Shown here in pieces: positions 9,043 through 16,827 of a stretch of DNA of 64,000 nt. The notes under the pieces are model-generated. The model was not told the origin of the DNA and made no database searches. It saw nothing but the letters and a program-made list of their open reading frames with translations. Location of the stretch: the NCBI RefSeq assembly GCF_018861755.1, contig NZ_JAHLEF010000018.1:1-64000 (forward strand), given 5' to 3'. The stretch's first letter is position 1, and each line of letters begins with the position of its first letter. The stretch is from Clostridium sp. CF012 (lineage in GTDB: Bacteria; Bacillota; Clostridia; Clostridiales; Clostridiaceae). The translations under genes and the position numbers were made by a program.

Positions 9043-10473
9043 ATGTTTAGTAATATTAATGAAATACAAGAATTTATAAAGGAAAATAATATTAAATTTA
9101 TAGATTTTAAAGTGGTAACACTACCAGGCAGATGGAATCATTTAACAATACCTGTTGAAAGGCTATCAGAAAAGACTTTTTCTGAAGGAATAGGCTTTGA
9201 CGGATCAAGTTATGGATATTCAACTATAGAGGACTCAGATATGAGATTTCTTCCTGATATGACTACAGCCTTTGTTGATCCATATTGCAAAATACCAACT
9301 TTAAGTATGATTGCAAATATGTACACTCTTGGCAAAAATGAAGGAAGATTTTCTGGGGATCCTAGATTTATAGCTGAAAAAGCAGAAAGATACATGATTG
9401 AAGCAGGTATAGCTGATGAATATGTAATAGGGCCAGAATTTGAATTTTATATATTTGACCATGTAAATTATGAAGTTACAAATCATCATCAAGAGGTTTT
9501 CATAGATTCTAAGCAAGCACCATGGAATACAAATGATAAAACAGAAAACTTTGGATATAAAGCACCTTTCCAAAAGAGTTACCATTTAGGATTACCTTAT
9601 GACCTTAATAATGATCTAAGAAGCGAAATGTGTTTAAAATTAGAAGAAGCAGGAATTCCTGTGAAATATCATCACCATGAAGTAGGGTCTGCTGGTCAAC
9701 TTGAAATAGAAGTTGAACTTGGGAAAATGACTAAAATGGCTGATGCTACAATGATGGCAAAATACCTAATTAAAAATGAAGCAGTAGCTCACGGAAAAAC
9801 AGCTACTTTTATGCCAAAACCATTGTTTGGAGAAGCAGGAAGTGGAATGCATGTTCATATGCTTTTAAGAAAAAATGGAAAAAGCCTTTTTTATGATGAA
9901 AATGGATACTCTAAAATGAGTGATACTGCTCTATATTTCATTGGTGGAATATTAAAGCATGCTAAAGCATTACTTGCATTTACTAACCCATCGACTAATT
10001 CTTATAAGAGATTAGTACCTGGTTTTGAAGCACCAGTATCAATTTGCTTTGCTACAGGAAATAGAACAGCAGTAATAAGAATTCCTGGATATATTCAAGA
10101 CCCTGAAGCCAGAAGATTTGAATTTAGACCATCAGATGCTACTGCAAATCCATACTTAGCATATTCTGCACTACTTATGGCTGGTATTGATGGTATAGAA
10201 AATAAAATCAATCCAACTGGTGAAGGATATGGACCATATGATGTAAACGTTTTTAATTTACCCAAGGAAGAACAGGATAAAATCGAGGCATTACCAAAGT
10301 CTTTAGATGAAGCACTTGAGGAACTTAGAAAAGATTGTGGCTTCTTATTAAAAGGTGGAGTATTTGATGAACATTTCATTAATACTTGGATTAAGTTCAA
10401 ATATGAAAAAGAAATTAATAAAGTAATTCCTGTTCCATCACCTATAGAATTTCAATTGTACTATGATTTATAA
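9043..10473 (+). CDS. glnA: Type I glutamine synthetase
   Basis: Forms glutamine from glutamate, ammonia and ATP. The 476-residue protein has the GS landmarks: GFDGSS, the EVGSAGQLEIE metal site, GSGMHVH, the NPSTNSYKRLVPG nucleotide loop, NRTAVIRIPG, and RRFEFRPSDATANPYLA. The C-terminus (SPIEFQLYY) resembles the enterobacterial GSI-beta type, but the position of the adenylylated tyrosine (NLYDLP in E. coli) is Phe404 here (NVFNLP), so regulation by adenylylation should be impossible. The start at 9043 has AGGGGGG 6 bases upstream and lies downstream of the promoter. No terminator separates it from the phosphotransacylase gene. Confidence 0.93.
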   Translation: MFSNINEIQEFIKENNIKFIDFKVVTLPGRWNHLTIPVERLSEKTFSEGIGFDGSSYGYSTIEDSDMRFLPDMTTAFVDPYCKIPTLSMIANMYTLGKNEGRFSGDPRFIAEKAERYMIEAGIADEYVIGPEFEFYIFDHVNYEVTNHHQEVFIDSKQAPWNTNDKTENFGYKAPFQKSYHLGLPYDLNNDLRSEMCLKLEEAGIPVKYHHHEVGSAGQLEIEVELGKMTKMADATMMAKYLIKNEAVAHGKTATFMPKPLFGEAGSGMHVHMLLRKNGKSLFYDENGYSKMSDTALYFIGGILKHAKALLAFTNPSTNSYKRLVPGFEAPVSICFATGNRTAVIRIPGYIQDPEARRFEFRPSDATANPYLAYSALLMAGIDGIENKINPTGEGYGPYDVNVFNLPKEEQDKIEALPKSLDEALEELRKDCGFLLKGGVFDEHFINTWIKFKYEKEINKVIPVPSPIEFQLYYDL

Positions 10474-10526
10474 TTAATAATAGTGCACAACTAGCATTAT
10501 GTATGTTAAGAGAAAGGGGTTAGATC

Positions 10527-11423
10527 ATGATTAAAAGACTTGATGAGTTAATTGAACTTGCTATAGGCAAAGATAAAAAAATATTATCAGTAGCTGTAGC
10601 GCAAGATAACATAGTTTTAAAGGCGGTGGTAGAAGCCGTTAAACTACAAATCATTGATGCCATATTAGTTGGTGATGAGGATAAAATAGTTGAAATTGCA
10701 CTACATGAAAATTTAAGTCTTGAAAATATTAGAATAGTAAATGAGAAAAACATCATAAAAGCCGCAGCAAAAGCTGTAGAACTTGTATCCAGTGGTGAGG
10801 CTCATTTCATAATGAAGGGGATGCTTGGTACTTCCGACTTATTAAAAGCAGTGCTAAACAAGGAGGCTAATTTAAGAGGCAAGGGACTTTTATCACATGT
10901 TATGGTCTATGATGTACCTACTTACCATAAATTATTGTTTTTAACCGATGGAGGTATGGTCACATGCCCTGAACTTAAAGAAAAAATTGAAATAATTAAT
11001 AATGCAGTGGAAGTAGCACATGCCCTGCAAATAGATATTCCAAAGGTTGCACCTATTTGCGCAGTTGAAGTTGTGAATGCATCAATGCAGGCAACACTAG
11101 ATGCTGCGGCACTATCCTTAATGAATAAAAGAGGACAAATAAAGGGTTGCTTAATTGATGGTCCGTTGGGGCTAGATAACGCAATCTCAAAGGAAGCTGC
11201 AGAGCATAAAGGTATTATAAGCGATGTAGCTGGTGATAGTGACATTTTACTTGTACCAAATATAGAGGCTGGAAATTTTTTAGGTAAATCTCTTACGTAC
11301 TTTGCCAAGGCGGAAAGTGCAGGAATTATAGTAGGAGCAAAATGTCCAGTAGTATTGGTTTCCAGGGCGGATAGTGCAAAATCAAAATTATACTCTATAG
11401 CTCTTGGAGCAGTGGTAGTATAA
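10527..11423 (+). CDS. ptb: Phosphate butyryltransferase-type phosphotransacylase
   Basis: Member of the phosphate acetyl/butyryltransferase family, 298 residues, the length of clostridial Ptb. Typical segments are FIMKGMLGTSDLLKAVL (about residues 94-110), GLLSHVMVYDVP, TDGGMV, and GPLGLDNAIS near residue 213. It converts an acyl-CoA and phosphate to an acyl-phosphate, which a kinase can use to make ATP. It is not beside a butyrate kinase. Instead it leads, with a 44-base gap, into iorA-iorB, so I infer that it may act on arylacetyl-CoA or another acyl-CoA formed by that oxidoreductase. AGGGG precedes the ATG by 8 bases. Confidence 0.8.
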   Translation: MIKRLDELIELAIGKDKKILSVAVAQDNIVLKAVVEAVKLQIIDAILVGDEDKIVEIALHENLSLENIRIVNEKNIIKAAAKAVELVSSGEAHFIMKGMLGTSDLLKAVLNKEANLRGKGLLSHVMVYDVPTYHKLLFLTDGGMVTCPELKEKIEIINNAVEVAHALQIDIPKVAPICAVEVVNASMQATLDAAALSLMNKRGQIKGCLIDGPLGLDNAISKEAAEHKGIISDVAGDSDILLVPNIEAGNFLGKSLTYFAKAESAGIIVGAKCPVVLVSRADSAKSKLYSIALGAVVV

Positions 11424-11467
11424 AAGTTGTTAAGTGCATATAAGGAATATAAAGGGGGATATAATAT

Positions 11468-13234
11468 ATGAAAAAAGTAATAATGTCAGGCAATGAGGCC
11501 ATTGCAAGAGGCGCTTATGAAGCTGGATGCCATATAGCTTCAGCTTATCCAGGAACTCCTAGTACAGAAATACTTGAAAATCTCGCAAAATATGAAGGCG
11601 TTTATGCAGAATGGGGCACTAATGAAAAAGTAGCATTTGAAGTTGCATCCGGTGCATCTATAGGAGGAGCGCGAGCACTCACTACCATGAAGCATGTAGG
11701 ATTAAATGTAGCTGCTGACCCATTATTTACAATGGCTTATGAAGGCGTTAACGGAGGATTTGTTGTGGTAACAGCAGATGACCCCGGAATGCATTCATCT
11801 CAAAATGAGCAGGATAATAGGTACTATGCACCGCATGCTAAAGTAGCCATGGTGGAACCCTCTGATTCTCAGGAATGCTTAGACTATATGAAAGCAGCTT
11901 ATGAAATTAGTGAAAAATTCGATACTCTTATATTATTTCGGGTTACTACAAGAGTATGCCACTCGAAATCTTCAATAGTGCTTGGAGAAAAAAAATCAGT
12001 AGAAGTTAAACCCTACGAAAAGAATATTAAGAAGTATATTATGACACCAGCAAATTCAAAAGCTAAGCATTACGAAGTAGAAGAAAGATTAGAAGCACTA
12101 AGACAATACTCTAATACATCGCCTTTAAATAGAATGGAAATTGGTAATACTAAAATAGGGATAATTACAAGTGGTATTTCTTATCAATACTCTAAAGAAG
12201 TTTTTGGAGATAATGCATCTTATTTAAAAATTGGGATGAGTTATCCTCTTCCAGATGAGATGATTAAGGAATTTGCAAGTAAGGTTGAAAAGCTATATAT
12301 AATAGAAGAGAATGACCCTTATATGGAAACTGAAATAAAAGCAATGGGGATAATGTGCATAGGAAAAGAAATAATTCCAATTTGTGATGAATTAAATCCT
12401 GACATAATACGAAAAGCTATCTTAGGTGAAGTTAATAACATCACTTATAAAACTGATGTACAAGCACCTTCAAGACCGCCAGTATTATGCCCAGGTTGCC
12501 CACATAGAGGGATTTTTTATCAAGTATCAAAATACAAAGATGTAATAGCATCTGGTGACATAGGCTGCTATACATTGGGAATGGTAGACCCTCTTAATGT
12601 AACAGATACAGTTATATGTATGGGAGCTTCAATTTCTGCAGGCACAGGTATTGAAAGAGCCAATATGGTTGCAAATAGAGATGATAAAAAAGTTTTTGCT
12701 TTTATTGGAGACTCAACTTTCTTCCATTCAGGGATAACAGGGCTAATTAATACAGTATATAATAATACTCCAATAGTTACTTGTATTTTAGATAATAGAA
12801 TTACTGGTATGACAGGACATCAAGAAAATCCTGGTACAGGAAAAACCCTTCAAGGAACTCCTGCACCAATGATTGATATTGAAAAATTAGTTCTTGCATG
12901 TGGTATTAAACCAGAAAATATAAGAGTAGTCGATCCATATAAACTGGAGGAAACTAAAAAGGCAGTAAAAGAAGCACATGATAGTACAGAGCCATTTGTA
13001 ATCATAACAAAACAACCTTGTGCATTAATTAAAGATGTACTTAAAGCTAGAGCAGGAATTAAATGTGTTATTGATCAAGAAAAATGTAAAAAGTGTAAGA
13101 CTTGTTTAAAAACAGGTTGCCCGGCATTAAGATTCCGAGATGGAGTTATAAGTATTGATAGTTCCATGTGTAATGGATGTGGATTATGCAAACAAGTATG
13201 CCCATTTAAAGCTATAGAAAAGGTTGGTGAATAA
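11468..13234 (+). CDS. iorA: Indolepyruvate ferredoxin oxidoreductase, alpha subunit
   Basis: Large subunit of 588 residues that oxidatively decarboxylates indolepyruvate and other aryl-pyruvates to aryl-CoA with ferredoxin reduction. The N-terminal pyruvate-ferredoxin-oxidoreductase domain includes AYPGTPSTEI and TMKHVGLNVAADP. The TPP-binding half includes CPGCPHRG, GDIGCYTLG, and DNRITGMTGHQENPGTG. A C-terminal double-cluster ferredoxin domain carries CKKCKTCLKTGCP and CNGCGLCKQVCP. iorB follows after 2 bases, so the subunits are cotranscribed. Confidence 0.93.
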   Translation: MKKVIMSGNEAIARGAYEAGCHIASAYPGTPSTEILENLAKYEGVYAEWGTNEKVAFEVASGASIGGARALTTMKHVGLNVAADPLFTMAYEGVNGGFVVVTADDPGMHSSQNEQDNRYYAPHAKVAMVEPSDSQECLDYMKAAYEISEKFDTLILFRVTTRVCHSKSSIVLGEKKSVEVKPYEKNIKKYIMTPANSKAKHYEVEERLEALRQYSNTSPLNRMEIGNTKIGIITSGISYQYSKEVFGDNASYLKIGMSYPLPDEMIKEFASKVEKLYIIEENDPYMETEIKAMGIMCIGKEIIPICDELNPDIIRKAILGEVNNITYKTDVQAPSRPPVLCPGCPHRGIFYQVSKYKDVIASGDIGCYTLGMVDPLNVTDTVICMGASISAGTGIERANMVANRDDKKVFAFIGDSTFFHSGITGLINTVYNNTPIVTCILDNRITGMTGHQENPGTGKTLQGTPAPMIDIEKLVLACGIKPENIRVVDPYKLEETKKAVKEAHDSTEPFVIITKQPCALIKDVLKARAGIKCVIDQEKCKKCKTCLKTGCPALRFRDGVISIDSSMCNGCGLCKQVCPFKAIEKVGE

Positions 13235-13236
13235 TT

Positions 13237-13815
13237 ATGCGCGAAAGTAAAAACGTATTATTTGTAGGTGTAGGTGGACAAGGAACTATTCTAGCATCTA
13301 AAATATTGACAGAAGGACTTTTAAAAAGTGGATATGATGTAAAAATGTCTGAAGTTCATGGTATGGCTCAAAGAGGTGGAAGTGTTACTACACAAGTAAG
13401 GTTTGGAGAAAAAATTTATTCTCCACTAATTGAAAAGGGTAAAGTAGATGTAATAGTGTCCTTTGAAAAAAGTGAAGCAGCTAGATACTTACCTTATTTA
13501 AAGAAAGACGGTCATGTTGTCATTAATGATTATGAAATACATCCAGTACCAGTTTTAACAGGTAAAGAAAAATATCCGGAGAATGTAAATGAAAGATTAA
13601 CTGAAGTAGTTGAAAATATAGTAATTGTTAATGCAGCTGAAATTGCTAAAAGTCTTGGAAATATTAAAGCTCAAAATGTAGTTCTACTCGGAGCTTTAAT
13701 CAAAGTGCTTAAATTAGAAAGCATAAATTGGGAGGAAGTTATTAGTGATATAGTGCCTCCAAAAGCTATAGAAATAAATAAGAAGGCATTTAGTGCAGGT
13801 ATGAATATTAGGTAA
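13237..13815 (+). CDS. iorB: Indolepyruvate ferredoxin oxidoreductase, beta subunit
   Basis: Gamma-type subunit of 192 residues of the 2-oxoacid:ferredoxin oxidoreductase superfamily. It shows GVGGQGTILASKIL near the N-terminus and EVHGMAQRGGSVTTQVRFG, the typical contact region of IorB. It pairs with IorA for oxidation of transaminated aromatic amino acids. The start ATG is 2 bases after the iorA stop, with a weak Shine-Dalgarno (GGTG) inside the iorA end, which suggests translational coupling. A strong terminator follows. Confidence 0.93.
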   Translation: MRESKNVLFVGVGGQGTILASKILTEGLLKSGYDVKMSEVHGMAQRGGSVTTQVRFGEKIYSPLIEKGKVDVIVSFEKSEAARYLPYLKKDGHVVINDYEIHPVPVLTGKEKYPENVNERLTEVVENIVIVNAAEIAKSLGNIKAQNVVLLGALIKVLKLESINWEEVISDIVPPKAIEINKKAFSAGMNIR

Positions 13816-13841
13816 TTAACTGTTGAATTTTAGAGAATTTT

Positions 13842-13887
13842 AATAAGAAATAGGGGCTTTGTGTTAGAGCTCTTATTTCTTATTTTT
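13842..13887 (+). terminator. Terminator of the ptb-iorAB operon
   Basis: A 17-base-pair stem (13842-13858 with 13868-13884, two G-U pairs) with a 9-base loop runs into TTTTT. Confidence 0.85.
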
Positions 13888-13957
13888 CATTGTAACACAG
13901 TGATTAATGTAAAATATATATTAAAAATAGCACACTAAGTAGAATATAGTATATTTT

Positions 13958-13987
13958 TGTAGGATATTTCTAAAAATTTGTTATAAT
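13958..13987 (+). promoter_or_regulatory. Probable promoter of the unrecognised gene at 14065
   Basis: TTGTAG (13958-13963), 18-base spacer, perfect TATAAT (13982-13987). It is the only good -10 in the gap after the iorB terminator. Confidence 0.45.
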
Positions 13988-14064
13988 ATAAATAAAGACT
14001 GTATCAAGAAACAAAACAATTAATATTTGTTTTGTTCCCCAAAGAACGACAGGGAGGAATTAAA

Positions 14065-14913
14065 ATGCCAATATACTCACTAGCATCTAAAAAAATATTA
14101 GAGCATATAAAACAATATACTAAGAGAGGCGAGGTAGTTAAGATATTTGACGCTTTGGAATACAATAATATATTATATAGAGAAATTACATTTTCTAAAA
14201 AAATGTTTAATAATTTTCGAAAAGAAAATTTGGGATATCTTTATATTAATGAAAAAAATGAAATAGTAACTGAAAAATCACTTCAAGAAAGATTAGCAAA
14301 ATTAGCCTATTTTTCAGAGGTGTTTTATAATACAGAAAGTAGAATCTGCATTGTGAATGCACTTCAAGATGATGTTGCAATTGAAAAGGATAATAAGGAT
14401 CATAAATTAATGGTGGAGGGTTTAGATTTCTTAACTAAAGAAGGAATTGTGGACTCAGAACAAGTGAAACAAGTTGTTTTTAAATTGCCCACTATTAGAA
14501 AAAGAAATAACGAAGTGTTAAAACAACTCATGGATAAATCAGAAAAATATAAGACAGAAAAAAAATATTTTAATGCGCATATGCTGGAAGAACTATTACC
14601 CATATATAGAGAGGCCTTAAGCGTAAATTTACAAAAGATAAAATTGATAGATTCTGCAAGGGGCTGCTATTCAAACATTAAAAGAACTGCAGAAAAAAAG
14701 AGCAAACAGATGTCCATTAGGTTTAACTATAAAATAACTAGACCACTAATGAAGATAAGTTATATGATGGGATATTTTAATAAATTGGTTGAAACTTGTG
14801 AAATCATAAGTAAAAAATCAGATACTGAATACTTTAAGTACTTGGGCACTATTGAAAAAGAAAATATTGATTATAGAGTAAAATTGAATAGAAGCAAAAA
14901 GAACTCCAATTAA
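14065..14913 (+). CDS. Unrecognised protein, 282 residues
   Basis: I do not recognise this protein. It is basic, lysine-rich and without signal peptide or membrane segments. The N-terminus (MPIYSLASKKILEHIKQYTK) is followed by a mixed segment to about residue 120. A predominantly helical charged half follows, containing KRNNEVLKQLMDKSEKYK and RGCYSNIKRTAEKKSKQ. ATG 14065 is chosen because AGGGAGG lies 7 bases upstream; an upstream in-frame TTG at 14032 has no site. It stands alone between two terminators and has its own promoter. Base composition matches its neighbours, so there is no sign of recent transfer. Confidence 0.7.
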   Translation: MPIYSLASKKILEHIKQYTKRGEVVKIFDALEYNNILYREITFSKKMFNNFRKENLGYLYINEKNEIVTEKSLQERLAKLAYFSEVFYNTESRICIVNALQDDVAIEKDNKDHKLMVEGLDFLTKEGIVDSEQVKQVVFKLPTIRKRNNEVLKQLMDKSEKYKTEKKYFNAHMLEELLPIYREALSVNLQKIKLIDSARGCYSNIKRTAEKKSKQMSIRFNYKITRPLMKISYMMGYFNKLVETCEIISKKSDTEYFKYLGTIEKENIDYRVKLNRSKKNSN

Positions 14914-14928
14914 TTTGGAGTCCTTTTT
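14903..14928. terminator. Bidirectional terminator
   Basis: ACTCCAA (14903-14909) and TTGGAGT (14915-14921) around a 5-base loop, with T runs on both strands (14924-14928 rightwards; the complement of the A run at 14896-14900 leftwards). It overlaps the stop of the 14065 gene and serves the convergent speA-like gene. Confidence 0.75.
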
Positions 14929-14932
14929 ATTT

Positions 14933-16423
14933 CTATTCAACAGTTATATAGACAGCATCTTCTTCTCTAACAACTTTTATATATTCAACTTCTGGATCTT
15001 CAGTTCCTTGAACGTATAATCCAGTTGCTTTTAATTTCTCAACATATTCTATAATCTCTTGAGTTATTCTCTCGCCAGGGCATAGTATTGGAATACCTGG
15101 TGGGTAAGCCATTAAAAATTCTCCACTTATCATACCAACGCTCTTTTTAATTTCTACAGCAGTATTTACACTGTTGAAAGCCTCACGAGGAATTTGAACT
15201 TGCTCTGGAATACTAGGAATATCAATAAAATCAGATTTTTTTGTACCTTTACCATAGTATTCATTGCTTATTTCTCTTAAAGCAGTAAGTAACTTCTCCA
15301 TTCCCTCTTCAGTATCACCAAAGGAACCAACTGCTAATATGTTATAAAGATCAGATAATTCCATTTGTATATGATATTTGTTAGAAAGTATCATATCTAA
15401 GTCATAACCTGTTATACCTAAATCTCTACACGTTATCGTGATTTTAGTTGGGTCAATATCGAAAGCTCCAAAACCATCTAAAACCTCTTCTCCAAAACAA
15501 TAAAGTCCGGGGATTTTGTTTACTTCACTTCTTACATAATTAGATAAATCAATAGTTTTCTCTAAAAGCTCATTGCCATCTAATGCAATTTGTCGCCTAG
15601 CACAATCTAATGAAGCCATTAGTATATAGGAAGGTGAAGTTGTGTGCATTAAGTTTATTAGTTGTTTAACTCTAGCCGGGTTAACAAGGGTTGAGTTAAC
15701 ATGGAGCATAGAGCTCTGAGTTAATGATCCTATAATTTTATGAGTGCTTTGACAACATATATCTGCACCAGCTTCCATTGCAGACATTGGCAATCTTTCA
15801 TTAAATTTAAGGTGAGGCCCATGAGCTTCATCTACTATAAGGGGTATATCATATTCGTGAACAATATCTGCAATGCTCTTAATATCAGTTGAAACTCCAT
15901 AATATGTTGGATTAATTATAAGTACAGCTTTTGCATCAGGATTTTCCTTTAAGGTCGCTTCTACTGTCTCTGGAGAAACTCCGTGAGCGACACCAATTTT
16001 TTTATCTAGTTCTGGTTGCATATAAACTGGGACAGCACCTGCGAGTATTATACCACCGGTTATAGATTTGTGAACATTTCTAGGCACAATTATTTTTTCA
16101 CCAGATCCAACTACAGACATAATCATAGCTTGAATAGCACCTGAAGTTCCATGAACTGAGAAAAAGGAAGCATCAGCACCATAAGCATCCGCTGCTAATT
16201 CTTGAGCCTTTTTAATAGGTCCAGTTGGGTGGTGGAAAGAATCAACAAGTTTAAAAACTGTAACGTCAATTTTAAAAGGATTTTCCCCCATAAAATTTCT
16301 AAATTGTTCATCAGCACCTAACCCTTTTTTATGCCCAGGTACGTGCAGCGGCAATGTATCTCTGTTAACATATTCCATTAGGGCATCAAACAACGGAGTT
16401 TCATTTTGATTTAATCTATACAA
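14933..16423 (-). CDS. speA: Arginine/lysine/ornithine decarboxylase (SpeA-type)
   Basis: PLP-dependent fold-III amino-acid decarboxylase of 496 residues, colinear with Bacillus SpeA (arginine decarboxylase), which makes agmatine for polyamines. It shows LHVPGHKKG near the N-terminus, VHGTSGAIQAMI, NPTYYGVSTD, VDEAHGPH and the PLP-lysine motif STHKIIGSLTQSS, plus the C-terminal domain with YPPGIPILCPGE. The best start is TTG 16423: AAAGGGGTG lies 6 bases upstream. A TTG at 16441 lies ahead of that site. Substrate (Arg, Lys or Orn) cannot be fixed from sequence alone. speE, the next polyamine enzyme, lies 45 kb away. A long inverted repeat occupies the leader. Confidence 0.87.
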   Translation of the reverse strand: MYRLNQNETPLFDALMEYVNRDTLPLHVPGHKKGLGADEQFRNFMGENPFKIDVTVFKLVDSFHHPTGPIKKAQELAADAYGADASFFSVHGTSGAIQAMIMSVVGSGEKIIVPRNVHKSITGGIILAGAVPVYMQPELDKKIGVAHGVSPETVEATLKENPDAKAVLIINPTYYGVSTDIKSIADIVHEYDIPLIVDEAHGPHLKFNERLPMSAMEAGADICCQSTHKIIGSLTQSSMLHVNSTLVNPARVKQLINLMHTTSPSYILMASLDCARRQIALDGNELLEKTIDLSNYVRSEVNKIPGLYCFGEEVLDGFGAFDIDPTKITITCRDLGITGYDLDMILSNKYHIQMELSDLYNILAVGSFGDTEEGMEKLLTALREISNEYYGKGTKKSDFIDIPSIPEQVQIPREAFNSVNTAVEIKKSVGMISGEFLMAYPPGIPILCPGERITQEIIEYVEKLKATGLYVQGTEDPEVEYIKVVREEDAVYITVE

Positions 16424-16823
16424 TTTATACACCCCTTTCAAAAGAATTTATTCTATGGCACATTCAAATAAATATGGATTAAATATACTAATCTACTTAT
16501 TTGAATGTTCCAAACATATAAAATTAACTTTTATAATATATTCATTCAAACAATTAATAATTATAAAGGATAAAATATGCAAATGCAATAATAAGTTTAA
16601 ATAAAAACAAATTATTAACTATATTGTGTAGGTTTATCCATAATTAATATTGTAACCAATAGAGAATGTAAAATATAGGTTATTGATAAAAAGTCACTTC
16701 TATTTGTAATGGTATGATAATATAATGTGAGAGAATAATTATAAATTGTGAGGAAACCAAGCAGTAATAGCTAGGAGGATAACAATTGTTATTTGATCTA
16801 CAGGAATACAAGGAGGGTAAAAT
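16424..16823. other. Divergent intergenic region between speA and the phosphohexomutase gene
   Basis: This 400-base gap holds the speA leader with a 12-base-pair inverted repeat (16457-16511) and AT-rich DNA with no clear element (16512-16690). Towards the right it carries a TATAAT (16721-16726) with a poor -35 (TTCTAT, 16698) facing the mutase gene. A perfect 14-base palindrome, ATAACAATTGTTAT (16779-16792), overlaps the start of a possible leader peptide. Confidence 0.45.
16457..16511 (-). repeat. Inverted repeat in the speA leader
   Basis: ACATTCAAATAA (16460-16471) and TTATTTGAATGT (16497-16508) match perfectly across a 25-base loop, and GG/CC pairs extend the stem after one mismatch. 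It lies 37 bases upstream of the speA start. It may be a leader-RNA stem or an operator; no T run follows, so it is not a simple terminator. Confidence 0.55.
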
Positions 16824-16827
16824 ATGA
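16786..16827 (+). CDS. Possible 13-residue leader peptide coupled to the phosphohexomutase gene
   Basis: A perfect AGGAGG (16773-16778) lies 7 bases before a TTG that opens a 13-codon frame (MLFDLQEYKEGKI). Its TGA stop (16825-16827) overlaps the ATG of the mutase gene as ATGA. Such overlap is typical of translational coupling. The mutase also has its own AGGAGGG, which is inside this frame. The peptide resembles nothing I know, and the start codon is non-ATG, so this is an inference from signals only. Confidence 0.35.
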   Translation: MLFDLQEYKEGKI

